Part shown: in pieces, positions 34,046-42,922 of the stretch
Layout of the letters: the number at the start of each line of letters is the position of its first letter
Numbering within the stretch: the stretch's first letter is position 1
Assembly (NCBI GenBank): GCA_017886205.1
Contig: JAFNEO010000053.1
Span: 128,126-191,132, forward strand
DNA length: 63,007 bases
Reading direction: 5' to 3'
Source of the DNA: Candidatus Aminicenantota bacterium
GTDB taxonomy: Bacteria; Acidobacteriota; Aminicenantia; Aminicenantales; UBA8522
Notes under the pieces: model-generated
The model's database searches: none
What the model saw: only the letters and a program-made list of their open reading frames with translations
What the model was told of the DNA's origin: nothing
Made by a program: the position numbers and the translations under genes

Positions 34046-36748
34046 TCAGCCTGTCGCCTCGCTGCGGAAAACATAGAAACCGCTGCCCACCCTGAACAGC
34101 ACAAATTCGTTCTCTCTTCTAAGGAAAAGAATTTCGGCGGTCTGGCCAGAGGCGGTCCCGTCTCGCCAGATTACGGACTCGCCTTCTTTAATCAGGCCTG
34201 CCTCTTCGAGCAGGGGAAGATGTAGCTCGGCCTCGGTGCCGACCGGCACCTGGACGGTGAGTTGTAAGGATCGTTCTTCTCGACGCCAAGACACCCCGGC
34301 CTTCCCCCTCACGGTCATGACTTCGGCGGACGCCTCGGTGAGTCCGGCGAAGAGCGGCGGCCGGATGATCATTTTCTTCCAGCCCGGAGCGGTGCACTTC
34401 AGCCCGGCGATGACCCGGTAAAACCAGGCATCGATGCTGCCCAGCATGATATGATTGTGGGAGTTCATTCCGCCCCCGGTCAATTTCTCCCATCGTTCCC
34501 AGAGAGTCGTCGCCCCCTGCTCTACCATATACCCCCAGCCCGGATAGGTGCGCTGCGTGGCCACTCGGAAGGCCTTCTCCCCATGTCCGTTTTCGGTCAG
34601 CACGTCCAGGAGATAGCGGGTCCCGAGGATGCCGGTGTCCGGGTGATAGTCCCATTCTTTGACCACGCTGTCGAGCAGGCGGCCCAGGACGATTTCCTTT
34701 TTTTCGGGAGGGACCATGTCCAGGGCCAGGGGCAGAATGTTTGAGGTCTGGTTTGGGTTCTTGTCGGCCGGCCCGACTCGCCCGGCGGCATATTGATCGT
34801 CGAGAAGGAACTTGGCATTGAAGGCGGTCTTGATATCGTCGGCCAGCCTGGCATAGCTGCGGACATCGTCAGGCCGCCCGAGGACATCGGCGAACGAGGA
34901 GAGGAGAGAGACCGCCCGGTAGTAGCACCATGTCGAGGTCAATTCCAAAGGCGTCTTTTTGGGGGCCACGACTCCAGGCGAACACCAGTCGCCGTACTTG
35001 CCCAGCTTCTGGATGATCTTGCCGTCCGCGTTCTTGGTCAGGTGGTCGACGTATCTCCTCATGCCGGCAAAGTGCTTCTGGAGGATTCGTTCATCGTCAT
35101 AATAATAGTAGAGCAGCCAGGCGAGCTCGAGATAGGCGATCCCCCAGGCCGGGTCGGCCGGATAGAGTTTGCCGAGGTACGGCGGGACGGTATCGGGCAA
35201 ACTGCCGTCTTCTCTTTGGGCCAGGCGGATATCTTCCAAGAACTTGCCGTAAAAAGCCGCCATGTCGAAGTTGAAGATGGCTTCCTCGGCCGAGAGGTGG
35301 GCATCGCCCAGCCAGCCCTGGCGCTCATCGCGCTGCGGACAGTCAGTCGGGATACTCATCAAGTTCGAGAGTTGGCCCCAGAGGACGTTCTGATGGACCC
35401 GATTGAGCAAGTCGTGCGAACAGCGGAAGTCGCCGTTCTTCGAGACATCGCTGTGCACGAAGCAGCCCTCCAGACAGTCCCGGCTCAGCTCCCCGGGATA
35501 ACCGCTGACCTCGGCATAGCGGAACCCATGATAGGTGAACCGGGGCTCATAGACCTCGTCGCCCTGGCCCTTGAGCAGATAGATGTCAGTGGCCTCGGCA
35601 TTTTGGTTGGGAAGGACATTGAGTGTGCCGTCTTCGTTGACGAGCTCGGCGTGCCGGATCCGGATCTCCCGGTCCCGCGGACCCCGTGCGGTGAGCCTGA
35701 CCCAGCCCGAAAAATTCTGACCGAAGTCGAAGACATGAACGTCCGGCCGAAGACTCCACGTTTGCACGGGCCGAAGCCTTTCGGTCACCCGGATCGGGGG
35801 GATCAACTGAGGCGCCAAACGCGGGCCTTCGACGACCTCGGCGCCAGCCCAGGATGAGTCGTCGAAACCGGGTAAGTCCCAGCCGTCCTGCTCGAGCCGG
35901 GCATCGTAGCGTTCGCCCAGGTAAATGCCGTTTTCCAGGAGCGCTCCGGAGCTTGTCTTCCAGGTCTCGTCGCTGACGACGCGTTCGATGAGCTCGTTCT
36001 CCCGTTCCAGATGGACCTGGAGCATGAGCCTCGGCTTCCCGTATCCATAGGCCTTGATATGCCGTCCGTTCCCAAGGATGACGGCCAGGGAATTCTTTTC
36101 GCGGATATCGGCCGTGATGTCGAAGACGGAATACAGCGCGACCTTCCGGTAGTCGGTCTGGGCCGGGTCGAGCACGTGATCACCGACCTTCCGGCCGTTG
36201 AGCCGGAGTTCATAGTAGCCGAGACCGGATACATAGATTCTGGCCCGCCTGGTCTCCCCCTTGACCTTGAATTCCTTACGCAAATAAATGCCCATGTTCT
36301 GGATAGATTCACCAGAAAGTACACCCAGCGTGACGTTGCCTCGGGAAGAGAATTCGGCGGCCTCCTGCCGGCTGATCCACTTCGCCTTCCAGTCTCTCTC
36401 CTGAAAAAGGCCCATCTCGAACCAGGCGGGGTCGCTCCAGGGGCTGACCTTTCCTTCGCCGTCCCACCAGCGGACTTTCCAGAAATAGAGCTTCCCGCTC
36501 CACAGAGGCACACCGTCGTAGACGACTCCCGAGGTCCTTTCCGACTCCACCCGGCCGCTGTCCCAGTAGTCTCCGACCTCCTTATCGAGGAAACTCGGCT
36601 CAGGGGAGACGATGACTTGATAGGCGGTCTGGCGGGAGGCGCGGCGGGGGTGTTCAAGGATCCAGGAAAACCGCGGCGAGGTAGAATTCAACCCGAGGGG
36701 ATTCGTCAGGTATTCGGACCTCAGGAGAGAGGGTGGGAGCGGGGTCAT
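34046..36748 (-). CDS. alpha-L-rhamnosidase, GH78
   Basis: A 900-residue enzyme releasing L-rhamnose from glycans or glycosides. N-terminal beta domains (SPRFSWILEH and KAKWISRQ regions) precede the (alpha/alpha)6 catalytic domain, which carries the GH78 blocks DCPQRDERQGWLGDAHLSAE and ATTLWERWEKLTGGGMNSHNH. A C-terminal beta domain follows. No signal peptide is visible, so it probably acts inside the cell on imported oligosaccharides. I start it at MTPLPP, after a GAGGAGG site; the open frame reaches back another 21 codons. It is in the same orientation as rhaA and rhaB upstream, so rhamnose released here can be used directly. Confidence 0.92.
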   Translation of the reverse strand: MTPLPPSLLRSEYLTNPLGLNSTSPRFSWILEHPRRASRQTAYQVIVSPEPSFLDKEVGDYWDSGRVESERTSGVVYDGVPLWSGKLYFWKVRWWDGEGKVSPWSDPAWFEMGLFQERDWKAKWISRQEAAEFSSRGNVTLGVLSGESIQNMGIYLRKEFKVKGETRRARIYVSGLGYYELRLNGRKVGDHVLDPAQTDYRKVALYSVFDITADIREKNSLAVILGNGRHIKAYGYGKPRLMLQVHLERENELIERVVSDETWKTSSGALLENGIYLGERYDARLEQDGWDLPGFDDSSWAGAEVVEGPRLAPQLIPPIRVTERLRPVQTWSLRPDVHVFDFGQNFSGWVRLTARGPRDREIRIRHAELVNEDGTLNVLPNQNAEATDIYLLKGQGDEVYEPRFTYHGFRYAEVSGYPGELSRDCLEGCFVHSDVSKNGDFRCSHDLLNRVHQNVLWGQLSNLMSIPTDCPQRDERQGWLGDAHLSAEEAIFNFDMAAFYGKFLEDIRLAQREDGSLPDTVPPYLGKLYPADPAWGIAYLELAWLLYYYYDDERILQKHFAGMRRYVDHLTKNADGKIIQKLGKYGDWCSPGVVAPKKTPLELTSTWCYYRAVSLLSSFADVLGRPDDVRSYARLADDIKTAFNAKFLLDDQYAAGRVGPADKNPNQTSNILPLALDMVPPEKKEIVLGRLLDSVVKEWDYHPDTGILGTRYLLDVLTENGHGEKAFRVATQRTYPGWGYMVEQGATTLWERWEKLTGGGMNSHNHIMLGSIDAWFYRVIAGLKCTAPGWKKMIIRPPLFAGLTEASAEVMTVRGKAGVSWRREERSLQLTVQVPVGTEAELHLPLLEEAGLIKEGESVIWRDGTASGQTAEILFLRRENEFVLFRVGSGFYVFRSEATG

Positions 36749-36767
36749 CTCGGAGCCTCCTCTGCGC

Positions 36768-38219
36768 TCAGCCGGCCCGGGCGAGAAAATAATCGGCCAC
36801 CCGGATTCCATATTTTAGCGGGTCGAGGACCTTGACGATGGTCCTGGAATAATTCTGGCTGCCGGTGGCGACTTCACTCAAGTCCACCGTCTCGCCGTCT
36901 TTTTTTATGCCCGCGGCGTCGGTGATGAGTTTGACGCACGGCCGGAGAATGAAGAGCGCTTCCGGGTTGTTCTCTACGACCACGGCCAGCTCACCCGTGT
37001 CGAGAGCTACGAGAGAACCCACCGGGTAGACACCCATCATCTTGACGAATTCCCGGAGCAGGACTGGATGGAATTCCTTTCCGATCTGGGCCAGCATCAA
37101 AGCTAGGGCTTCGTCACGAGTAAAATGACTGGTCCGGTAGACGCGCTTGGTGGTGACGGCATCAAAAAAATCGGCGATCTTAACGATCTTGCTGAACAGG
37201 TTGATCGATTGCTTCCAGACGTAGCGGGGATAACCGGTCAGGTCTTCCTTGACATGGTGCTCCATGGCCACGTGGATCGCCTGGAGAGGCAGCTTCTTGA
37301 AGTCCTTGAATTGGACCAGCATGCTGGCGCCCTGGAAGGGATGCTTTTCCATGATCTGTCGTTCCTGTTCGTCGAGCTTGCTCGGCTTATCCAGGATCTC
37401 CTTGGGAGTATCCAGCTTGCCGAGATCGTGGAAGAAAGCGCTGATCCCCAGGTCCACGAGCTCGTTCCGGTCGAGCCCCAGCCGCCGCCCCAGGGCTATC
37501 GAGAGCATGCAGACGTTCATCGAATGGTTGAGGGTGTACTCGTGGAAATTCTTGATATTGGTCAGGCCCTGGACGAAGTACTCGTTATCGGAGATGGAGT
37601 TAAAAATGGACTGCATCAGCCGGCGGGTCGTGCTCAGCCTGATTTTCTCGTCACGGCTCTGGCCGGCGAAGGCCTCCTCGAGATGGGTTATGCCCAGGAA
37701 AAAAACCCTGGCGGAGTGTTTCTCGGGTTTCGCGGCCAGCTCGGAGGGGGACATCTTCTCCAACCCGATGTGGCCCAGGCCTTGCCTCTCGGCCTCGGCG
37801 GCCAGAGTCTCGAAGGGTTGAGCGGCCTCGTGATCGACCTTTGCCAGGACGAGCATGAGGGTCTTGAGATCACCCTCGGCGACCTTCCTATCGAATCGGA
37901 TCCCTCCGATCTGCTTCTTCCGGAATTCTTCCAGGATGAATTTAAAGAAATGATAATTGGCAAACCCGTACTTGAGACGGATGTTATTGAAGAACAGCGT
38001 GCCCGCCCGTGTCGTGAACGAGGCTTCTCCAGCCTCAGCCAGCGCTTTTCTGACGAGCTCCAGGAACAAGGTGATTTGGCGCTGGAAGAGAAGGTTGTTG
38101 GGCGCATAGATGCGGGCGCTCTTCAGGATAACGTTCATCCGCACGACCATCTCCACGGCCAGCTGGTGGAGCATCTTGACCTTGAGGGGTTGGCTTCTCT
38201 CCTCGACGGGGGGATTCAT
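36768..38219 (-). CDS. HD-GYP domain protein with altered signature
   Basis: A 483-residue protein. The N-terminal 200 residues are helical with no family I recognise. The HD-GYP domain (about 205-415) has H232, the HD pair H264/D265 in FFHDLGKLDTP, and HHVKEDLTGYP at 321-331. The usual HHExxDGxGYP has become HHVxxDLTGYP, so Glu and one Gly are replaced. Phosphodiesterase activity on c-di-GMP is plausible but not certain. A C-terminal domain of about 70 residues follows. Its start overlaps the HEAT gene stop (ATGA), so the two proteins may work together. Confidence 0.85.
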   Translation of the reverse strand: MNPPVEERSQPLKVKMLHQLAVEMVVRMNVILKSARIYAPNNLLFQRQITLFLELVRKALAEAGEASFTTRAGTLFFNNIRLKYGFANYHFFKFILEEFRKKQIGGIRFDRKVAEGDLKTLMLVLAKVDHEAAQPFETLAAEAERQGLGHIGLEKMSPSELAAKPEKHSARVFFLGITHLEEAFAGQSRDEKIRLSTTRRLMQSIFNSISDNEYFVQGLTNIKNFHEYTLNHSMNVCMLSIALGRRLGLDRNELVDLGISAFFHDLGKLDTPKEILDKPSKLDEQERQIMEKHPFQGASMLVQFKDFKKLPLQAIHVAMEHHVKEDLTGYPRYVWKQSINLFSKIVKIADFFDAVTTKRVYRTSHFTRDEALALMLAQIGKEFHPVLLREFVKMMGVYPVGSLVALDTGELAVVVENNPEALFILRPCVKLITDAAGIKKDGETVDLSEVATGSQNYSRTIVKVLDPLKYGIRVADYFLARAG

Positions 38220-39982
38220 CGTGCGGTCCTCCCTGTGTACGAGATCGTGATTTTTGATTTCGACTCAAGGGCCTTGAGACAGGCGCTGCGGATTTTGCGA
38301 TGGCGGCGTTGAGCCCCTTCTTTGAGGACTTCTTTGGAGGTCGCAAGCCTCATCTTCTCCAAGGCATCTACGGAATACAGGCAGAGCTCGGTGTGTTTGG
38401 GGTTCGGGAGGAAGGGGACTTTGGTCAGGATCTCGCGCAGGAACCCGCAGGCTTCTTCGCTGTCGCTTCGCCCCAGGATGTCGAAGAGGGCTTTTTTCTC
38501 CCGATCGGACTTCCTGCGAAAGGTCTTGTCCTCAATGGCCTCGATGACGTGAGAGAGGACCTGCTTGTCCGCCGCTTCTTTCATGTTGTCGAGGGCTGAT
38601 GTCCGGACTTCCTCGTTGGGGTCGGCCAGAAACCCGAGCAGGACCTTGTTGGCCGCTTCGTTTTGAACTTGGCCGAGGGCCCGGATGGCAGCCAGTTTCA
38701 CAGACGTGTTGTTATAACTGACGATATTGGCCAAAAAAGTGACGATCCTGCTGTCCTTGCTTTCGCTCAAAATCCGGATGATCTCCTGGCTCAGGGCCGG
38801 CCTCGATTCTTGGACCAAGCCCGTCAGTTCATGAAGGTCGGTTTTCCCGATTTCTTTCAGGATGTCCAGCGCTCTCCGGCGCCACTCTTGGTTCGTGGCT
38901 CGCTCATAGACGTCGGCGACGAGCCCGGCCGAACGAGGGCCGAAATATCGCAGATAGTCAAAAAACCCCGCCGAGTCGGAAATAGAGCCGAGGTCGAGGG
39001 AATCACGAAGTTCCACCAGATTGCTCTTGCTGCTCAAGAGGGCAATGACGCTGTCCATGAGGTCCGATTTCAGCTGGTTTTTCTTGGCATAGGCCTCCTT
39101 GATCTGGGAGAGAGCGTGCAGCAGTTTGGCGGCCCGGCGGAAGTCCCCTTCTTGTATGGCTTCATGATGGTATTGCTCCAAGACGTCCGAGATCGCCGGG
39201 AATTGCTCCGGGCGGTCTTCCAGGTAGATGATCTCGAGGATTAGGCTGAGATACTCTTCTTTATAGGAAAGCCGGCGGTTGGCGGTGAGCAGGGCTTCGA
39301 TCTCGGTGGTTTCCCGGTCGTCCGTTTTGGCCAAGGTGATGCCGAATTCCTCCGCAAATGCCGGATCGGCCGCGGGTTTCTCATTTTCCCTGGACCGACC
39401 CAAAGCCAGGGTGTTTTTCCGTATCTCTTCGAGATCTTCGGGAGTGAGTTCGACCCGGCCCTGGCTGAGGCTGTCGATGTCAACCTCCAGCCGCAGTGGC
39501 GGGCGGCCGACGCCGATTCTAGTCTCCAGGAAATCGTCTGGGGCGAAATAGCGGATGTTGGGGAAGTCCTTCTCCCAAAGGGCGTTGACGATATCGCCTT
39601 CCTCGGGCGGGAGTTGGGAAACCTCCCGGATCGCGCCCAGGAAACCCTGCAGCTCGCCTTTTTGCAGACCTTTGTAGAACCCTAGCCCCTTCATGCCGTC
39701 TTTGAAAAAGAAGAAAGGGAGGCTGCGGGCAGGATTCGGATCGTGGTGGATCGTTTTCCCTTCCAGACTGAAGCTTTGTTCTTCGATGCCGAGTTCTAAT
39801 TTCCAGTATTTATTCAGGTATTGGGTCAGGCGTTGGTGGAGATTGGAGATGAAGCTGCGGACGGTCTGATGCTCTGGGGGAAAAAGCTTGGCCGCAGATA
39901 CGGCATTGGCCAGGACGAAAAGGATTTCTTTAGCCCTGTCCTGTTGGACTCGGTCGACGGCGGATGTCTCTTTGTCCGACAT
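38216..39982 (-). CDS. HEAT-repeat protein of unknown function
   Basis: A 588-residue protein. The C-terminal half is a helical solenoid with HEAT-like repeats: AAIRALGQVQNEAANKVLLG, ADPNEEVRTSALDNMKEAAD and similar. The N-terminal part (about 1-150) has SAAKLFPPEHQTVRSFI and ELGIEEQSFSLEGKTI, close in wording to the N-terminus of the HD-GYP partner (SARIYAPNNLLFQRQI, FTTRAGTLFFNNI), so the two share a domain. It may be a scaffold. It lies between rhaA and the HD-GYP gene in the same orientation. Confidence 0.8.
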   Translation of the reverse strand: MSDKETSAVDRVQQDRAKEILFVLANAVSAAKLFPPEHQTVRSFISNLHQRLTQYLNKYWKLELGIEEQSFSLEGKTIHHDPNPARSLPFFFFKDGMKGLGFYKGLQKGELQGFLGAIREVSQLPPEEGDIVNALWEKDFPNIRYFAPDDFLETRIGVGRPPLRLEVDIDSLSQGRVELTPEDLEEIRKNTLALGRSRENEKPAADPAFAEEFGITLAKTDDRETTEIEALLTANRRLSYKEEYLSLILEIIYLEDRPEQFPAISDVLEQYHHEAIQEGDFRRAAKLLHALSQIKEAYAKKNQLKSDLMDSVIALLSSKSNLVELRDSLDLGSISDSAGFFDYLRYFGPRSAGLVADVYERATNQEWRRRALDILKEIGKTDLHELTGLVQESRPALSQEIIRILSESKDSRIVTFLANIVSYNNTSVKLAAIRALGQVQNEAANKVLLGFLADPNEEVRTSALDNMKEAADKQVLSHVIEAIEDKTFRRKSDREKKALFDILGRSDSEEACGFLREILTKVPFLPNPKHTELCLYSVDALEKMRLATSKEVLKEGAQRRHRKIRSACLKALESKSKITISYTGRTAR

Positions 39983-40051
39983 TCCCAGTTATTCTAGTAT
40001 TTTAGTCGCGCTCCCGTCAACCGGCATTGGGGAGCACAGGGGCCGCTTCTA

Positions 40052-41317
40052 TCAGCGTTTGCTGAGGACGACTCGCTCGTACTCCTGGATCTTGCTGTGC
40101 CATTGGCCATCGAGAGGGACTTCCTGCTCGAGACAATACTGGTCCCAAACCGCCCCCCACGGCAGAGTCTTGGCGTCCTCAAAGAGAGCCAGCCGGCGGA
40201 AATAATCGCCGTCGGCTTCGGCCCTCCGGAGCATCTCCTGGGGCTGGAGGAGGGCCGGCAAAAAGGCCTTGAGGACTGCCCTCGCCCCTATGACCCAGGC
40301 ACCGACTCGGTTCATCGAGGCATCGAAGAAGTCCATGGCGAGATGGACCCGTTCCAGCGCTCGGCCTCGGACGACCTCCTCGGCCAGGCGTCTCATTTCG
40401 TCGTCGAGGAGGACGACATGGTCGGAGTCCCAGCGGACCGGCCGGCTCAGATGAAGGAGCAGCTCATCGAAAAACTGGAGTAGCGCCGAGAGTTTATCGG
40501 CCACAGACTCGGTGGGATGGAAGTGCCCCAGGTCCAAACAGACGATCTTCCTGTTGGCGAGGGCGTAGCCCAGGTAAAATTCGTGAGACCCGACGACGTA
40601 GGATTCACTGCCGATCCCGAAGAGCTTGCTCTCCAGGGAATCTTTCATGACAGACGGGCTGTACTCTGTCTTGAAGATCTCATCGAGGGACTCTTTGAGA
40701 AGGAGACGGGGGGTCCAGCGGTCGAAGGGCCGATCCTTGGAGCCATCGGGTATCCAGAGGTTGTGGACGGCTGCGGCCTTGAGCTCGCGGCCAAGGAAGG
40801 CGGCGATCCGGCGACAGCACTTGACGTGATCGATCCAGAATCTCCGGACCTCCTTTTCCGGGCTGCTCAAGGTAGATCCCTTCGCTGCCCTTGGATGGGA
40901 GAAACAGGTGGCGTTGAAATCGAGTTTCAGCTTCTCTGATTTCGCCCAGGTCAGCCAGCCGCGAAAGTGTTCGGGCTCGAACTCGTTTCGGGCCACCGGC
41001 CGGCCTCCGAACTCGCCGTAGATGGCATGGAGGTTGATGCGGTGGGCACCCGGGATCAGGGAAACGGCCATCTTGAGGTCTTGGCGAAGCTCCTCGACCG
41101 TCCTGGCTCGGCCCGGATAATTCCCCGTCGCCTGAATGCCGCCCGAGTAGGCCGGTTCTTTCGTCTTTTCGAAGCCGCGGACATCGTCCCCCTGCCAGCA
41201 GGGAAGGGAGAGAGAGATCTTGCTCAGGACCACCAGGGCGGCATCGGCATCGACTCCATGTTCGGCATATCTCTCCCGGCTCAAGATATAGGCTTTTTCG
41301 ACGGTCGAGGCATCCAT
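40052..41317 (-). CDS. rhaA: L-rhamnose isomerase
   Basis: A 421-residue enzyme turning L-rhamnose into L-rhamnulose. It matches the E. coli RhaA type throughout: CWQGDDVRGFEKT, GGIQATGNYPGRARTVEELR, DLGHFHPTESVADKLSALL, RPVRWDSDHVVLLDDEMRRL and AMDFFDASMNRVGAWVIG, which carry the metal and substrate residues. I start it at the Met giving MDASTVEKAY, after a GGAGG site; the open frame starts 26 codons earlier inside rhaB. It follows rhaB by 32 bases. Confidence 0.95.
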   Translation of the reverse strand: MDASTVEKAYILSRERYAEHGVDADAALVVLSKISLSLPCWQGDDVRGFEKTKEPAYSGGIQATGNYPGRARTVEELRQDLKMAVSLIPGAHRINLHAIYGEFGGRPVARNEFEPEHFRGWLTWAKSEKLKLDFNATCFSHPRAAKGSTLSSPEKEVRRFWIDHVKCCRRIAAFLGRELKAAAVHNLWIPDGSKDRPFDRWTPRLLLKESLDEIFKTEYSPSVMKDSLESKLFGIGSESYVVGSHEFYLGYALANRKIVCLDLGHFHPTESVADKLSALLQFFDELLLHLSRPVRWDSDHVVLLDDEMRRLAEEVVRGRALERVHLAMDFFDASMNRVGAWVIGARAVLKAFLPALLQPQEMLRRAEADGDYFRRLALFEDAKTLPWGAVWDQYCLEQEVPLDGQWHSKIQEYERVVLSKR

Positions 41318-41349
41318 CCTCCTACCTCCTTGGCGGTCTATCCATCTAT

Positions 41350-42825
41350 TCAGAGTCCCACGACTTCCCGAAACCGGCCATACGCCCGGTCCCATTCGGC
41401 GGCCCGGCCAGGTTCAAAGGTCCTGATGTCAACCGATTCGCGGACGATCGCCCGGATTTCTCCCACTGAACCGACCTGACCCATGGCCAGGGCCTGGGTC
41501 ATGATATTTCCGATGGCGGTGGCCTCGGCCGGCCCCGAAAAGACCGGAAGGTTGGTGGCGTCGGCGGTGAATTGGCAGAGCCTCTCGTTGCGGCTTCCGC
41601 CTCCGATGACATGGATCCTTTCGATCGACTTCCCAGTGAGGCGGCGGAGAAGGTCGAGAGTCCAGCGGTATTTTAGGGCCAGACTTTCCAAGATACAGCG
41701 CACGGTCGCGGCCAAGGTCGGGGGAGGCCCCTGCCCCGTGCGGAGGCAAAAACTGCGTATGGCTTCAGTCATGTTCGGCGGGTTAAGGAAATCCGGGCAG
41801 TCCGGGTCGATAAAGGCCCCGAAAGGAGAGGCTTCGCCCGTCTGCCGGGTCAGCTCATCATAGCCTATAGCCTGGCCCGAAGACCATTCCTTCCGGCACT
41901 GTTGCAGAAGCCAGAGGCCGGCGATGTTCTTGAGAAAACAGATGCGGCCGGCGATTCCGCCTTCGTTGGTGAAATTGGCGGAAAGGACAGCGGGGTTGAT
42001 CAGGGGCGAGCCCATCTCCACTCCCATCAGGGACCATGTCCCCGAACTGATATAGGCCCAATCCTCTCCGGACGCGGGCACGGCGGCGATCGCGGCTGCG
42101 GTATCGTGGCTGGTCGTGGCAATGACCAGAGTCTTCCTGAGCCCGGTTTCTCGGGAAACCGAGGGGCTCAGGGCCCCGAGAAGAGTGCCGGGGGAAACGA
42201 TCTTCTGCATGAGCCGGGGCGGAACCCCGAGCACGGAAAGGAGGGCTTGGTCCCAGGCCCGGGTTCGAGGGTCGAGGAGCTGAGAGGTGGAGGCGATGGT
42301 GAATTCGTTGGCCTTCTGCCCGGTCAGGAGAAAGCTGAAGAGGTCGGGCATGAACAGAAGGGCACCGGCCCGTTCAATCAAACCCGGGTTCTGCTTGCCG
42401 GTAGCGAAAAGCTGAAAGAGCGTGTTGAACGACAGGAACTGGATCCCCGTGCGCTCATAGACTTCGTTTCGGGGCAAGCGCCCGAAGAATTCTTCCATGA
42501 CACCCTGGGTGCGGGCATCGCGGTAGGCATAGGGCAGCCCGAGGACGGTCCCGTCAAGGCTGAGTAACCCAAAATCAACTCCCCAGGTATCGACGGCCAG
42601 ACTCACCGGCTGGGTTCCGGATTCAGCCAGGCCGGCCATCATCCCTTTCTTGATCTCATCGAAGAGGCTGTAGATATTCCAATGGAGATGGCCGAGCACT
42701 TGGACCGGCGCGTTGGGAAACCGGGTTAGCTCTTGGGTGAGAACTCGTCCGTTCTCCAGCCGTCCGAGGACGGTCCGGCCGCTTTCGGCTCCCAAATCAA
42801 AGGCCAAGAAGAAGCTCTTCTCCAT
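41350..42825 (-). CDS. rhaB: rhamnulokinase
   Basis: A 491-residue FGGY-family sugar kinase that phosphorylates L-rhamnulose. The FGGY features are the N-terminal FDLGAESGRTVLGRL, VDTWGVDFGLL, TSHDTAAAIAAVPASGEDWAYISSGTWSLMG in the middle, and HVIGGGSRNERLCQFTADAT near the end. The ATG follows an AAGGAGG site. No rhamnulose-1-phosphate aldolase or rhamnose transporter lies nearby in the window; these may be elsewhere. Upstream is the divergent exonuclease gene. Confidence 0.94.
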   Translation of the reverse strand: MEKSFFLAFDLGAESGRTVLGRLENGRVLTQELTRFPNAPVQVLGHLHWNIYSLFDEIKKGMMAGLAESGTQPVSLAVDTWGVDFGLLSLDGTVLGLPYAYRDARTQGVMEEFFGRLPRNEVYERTGIQFLSFNTLFQLFATGKQNPGLIERAGALLFMPDLFSFLLTGQKANEFTIASTSQLLDPRTRAWDQALLSVLGVPPRLMQKIVSPGTLLGALSPSVSRETGLRKTLVIATTSHDTAAAIAAVPASGEDWAYISSGTWSLMGVEMGSPLINPAVLSANFTNEGGIAGRICFLKNIAGLWLLQQCRKEWSSGQAIGYDELTRQTGEASPFGAFIDPDCPDFLNPPNMTEAIRSFCLRTGQGPPPTLAATVRCILESLALKYRWTLDLLRRLTGKSIERIHVIGGGSRNERLCQFTADATNLPVFSGPAEATAIGNIMTQALAMGQVGSVGEIRAIVRESVDIRTFEPGRAAEWDRAYGRFREVVGL

Positions 42826-42874
42826 GCCCCCTCCTTATATAATCATTCCTTTTCGAATTCAAGCACCGCCTCCT

Positions 42875-42903
42875 TTGAAAACCGGCCCGAAATATTCTAT
42901 TAT
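42875..42903 (+). promoter_or_regulatory. sigma70-like promoter of the exonuclease/fur unit
   Basis: TTGAAA (42875-42880) and TATTAT (42898-42903) are 17 bases apart. The start near 42910 excludes the earlier ATG codons at 42902 and 42905 and supports the ATG at 42923. Confidence 0.7.
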
Positions 42904-42922
42904 GATGGCGGTGATATCGACC

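Noticed and set aside
42837..42845. Extended -10 promoter for rhaB
   Set aside because: TGATTATAT is present on the minus strand, but the expected start would fall inside the AAGGAGG ribosome-binding site, so the site would be lost from the message.
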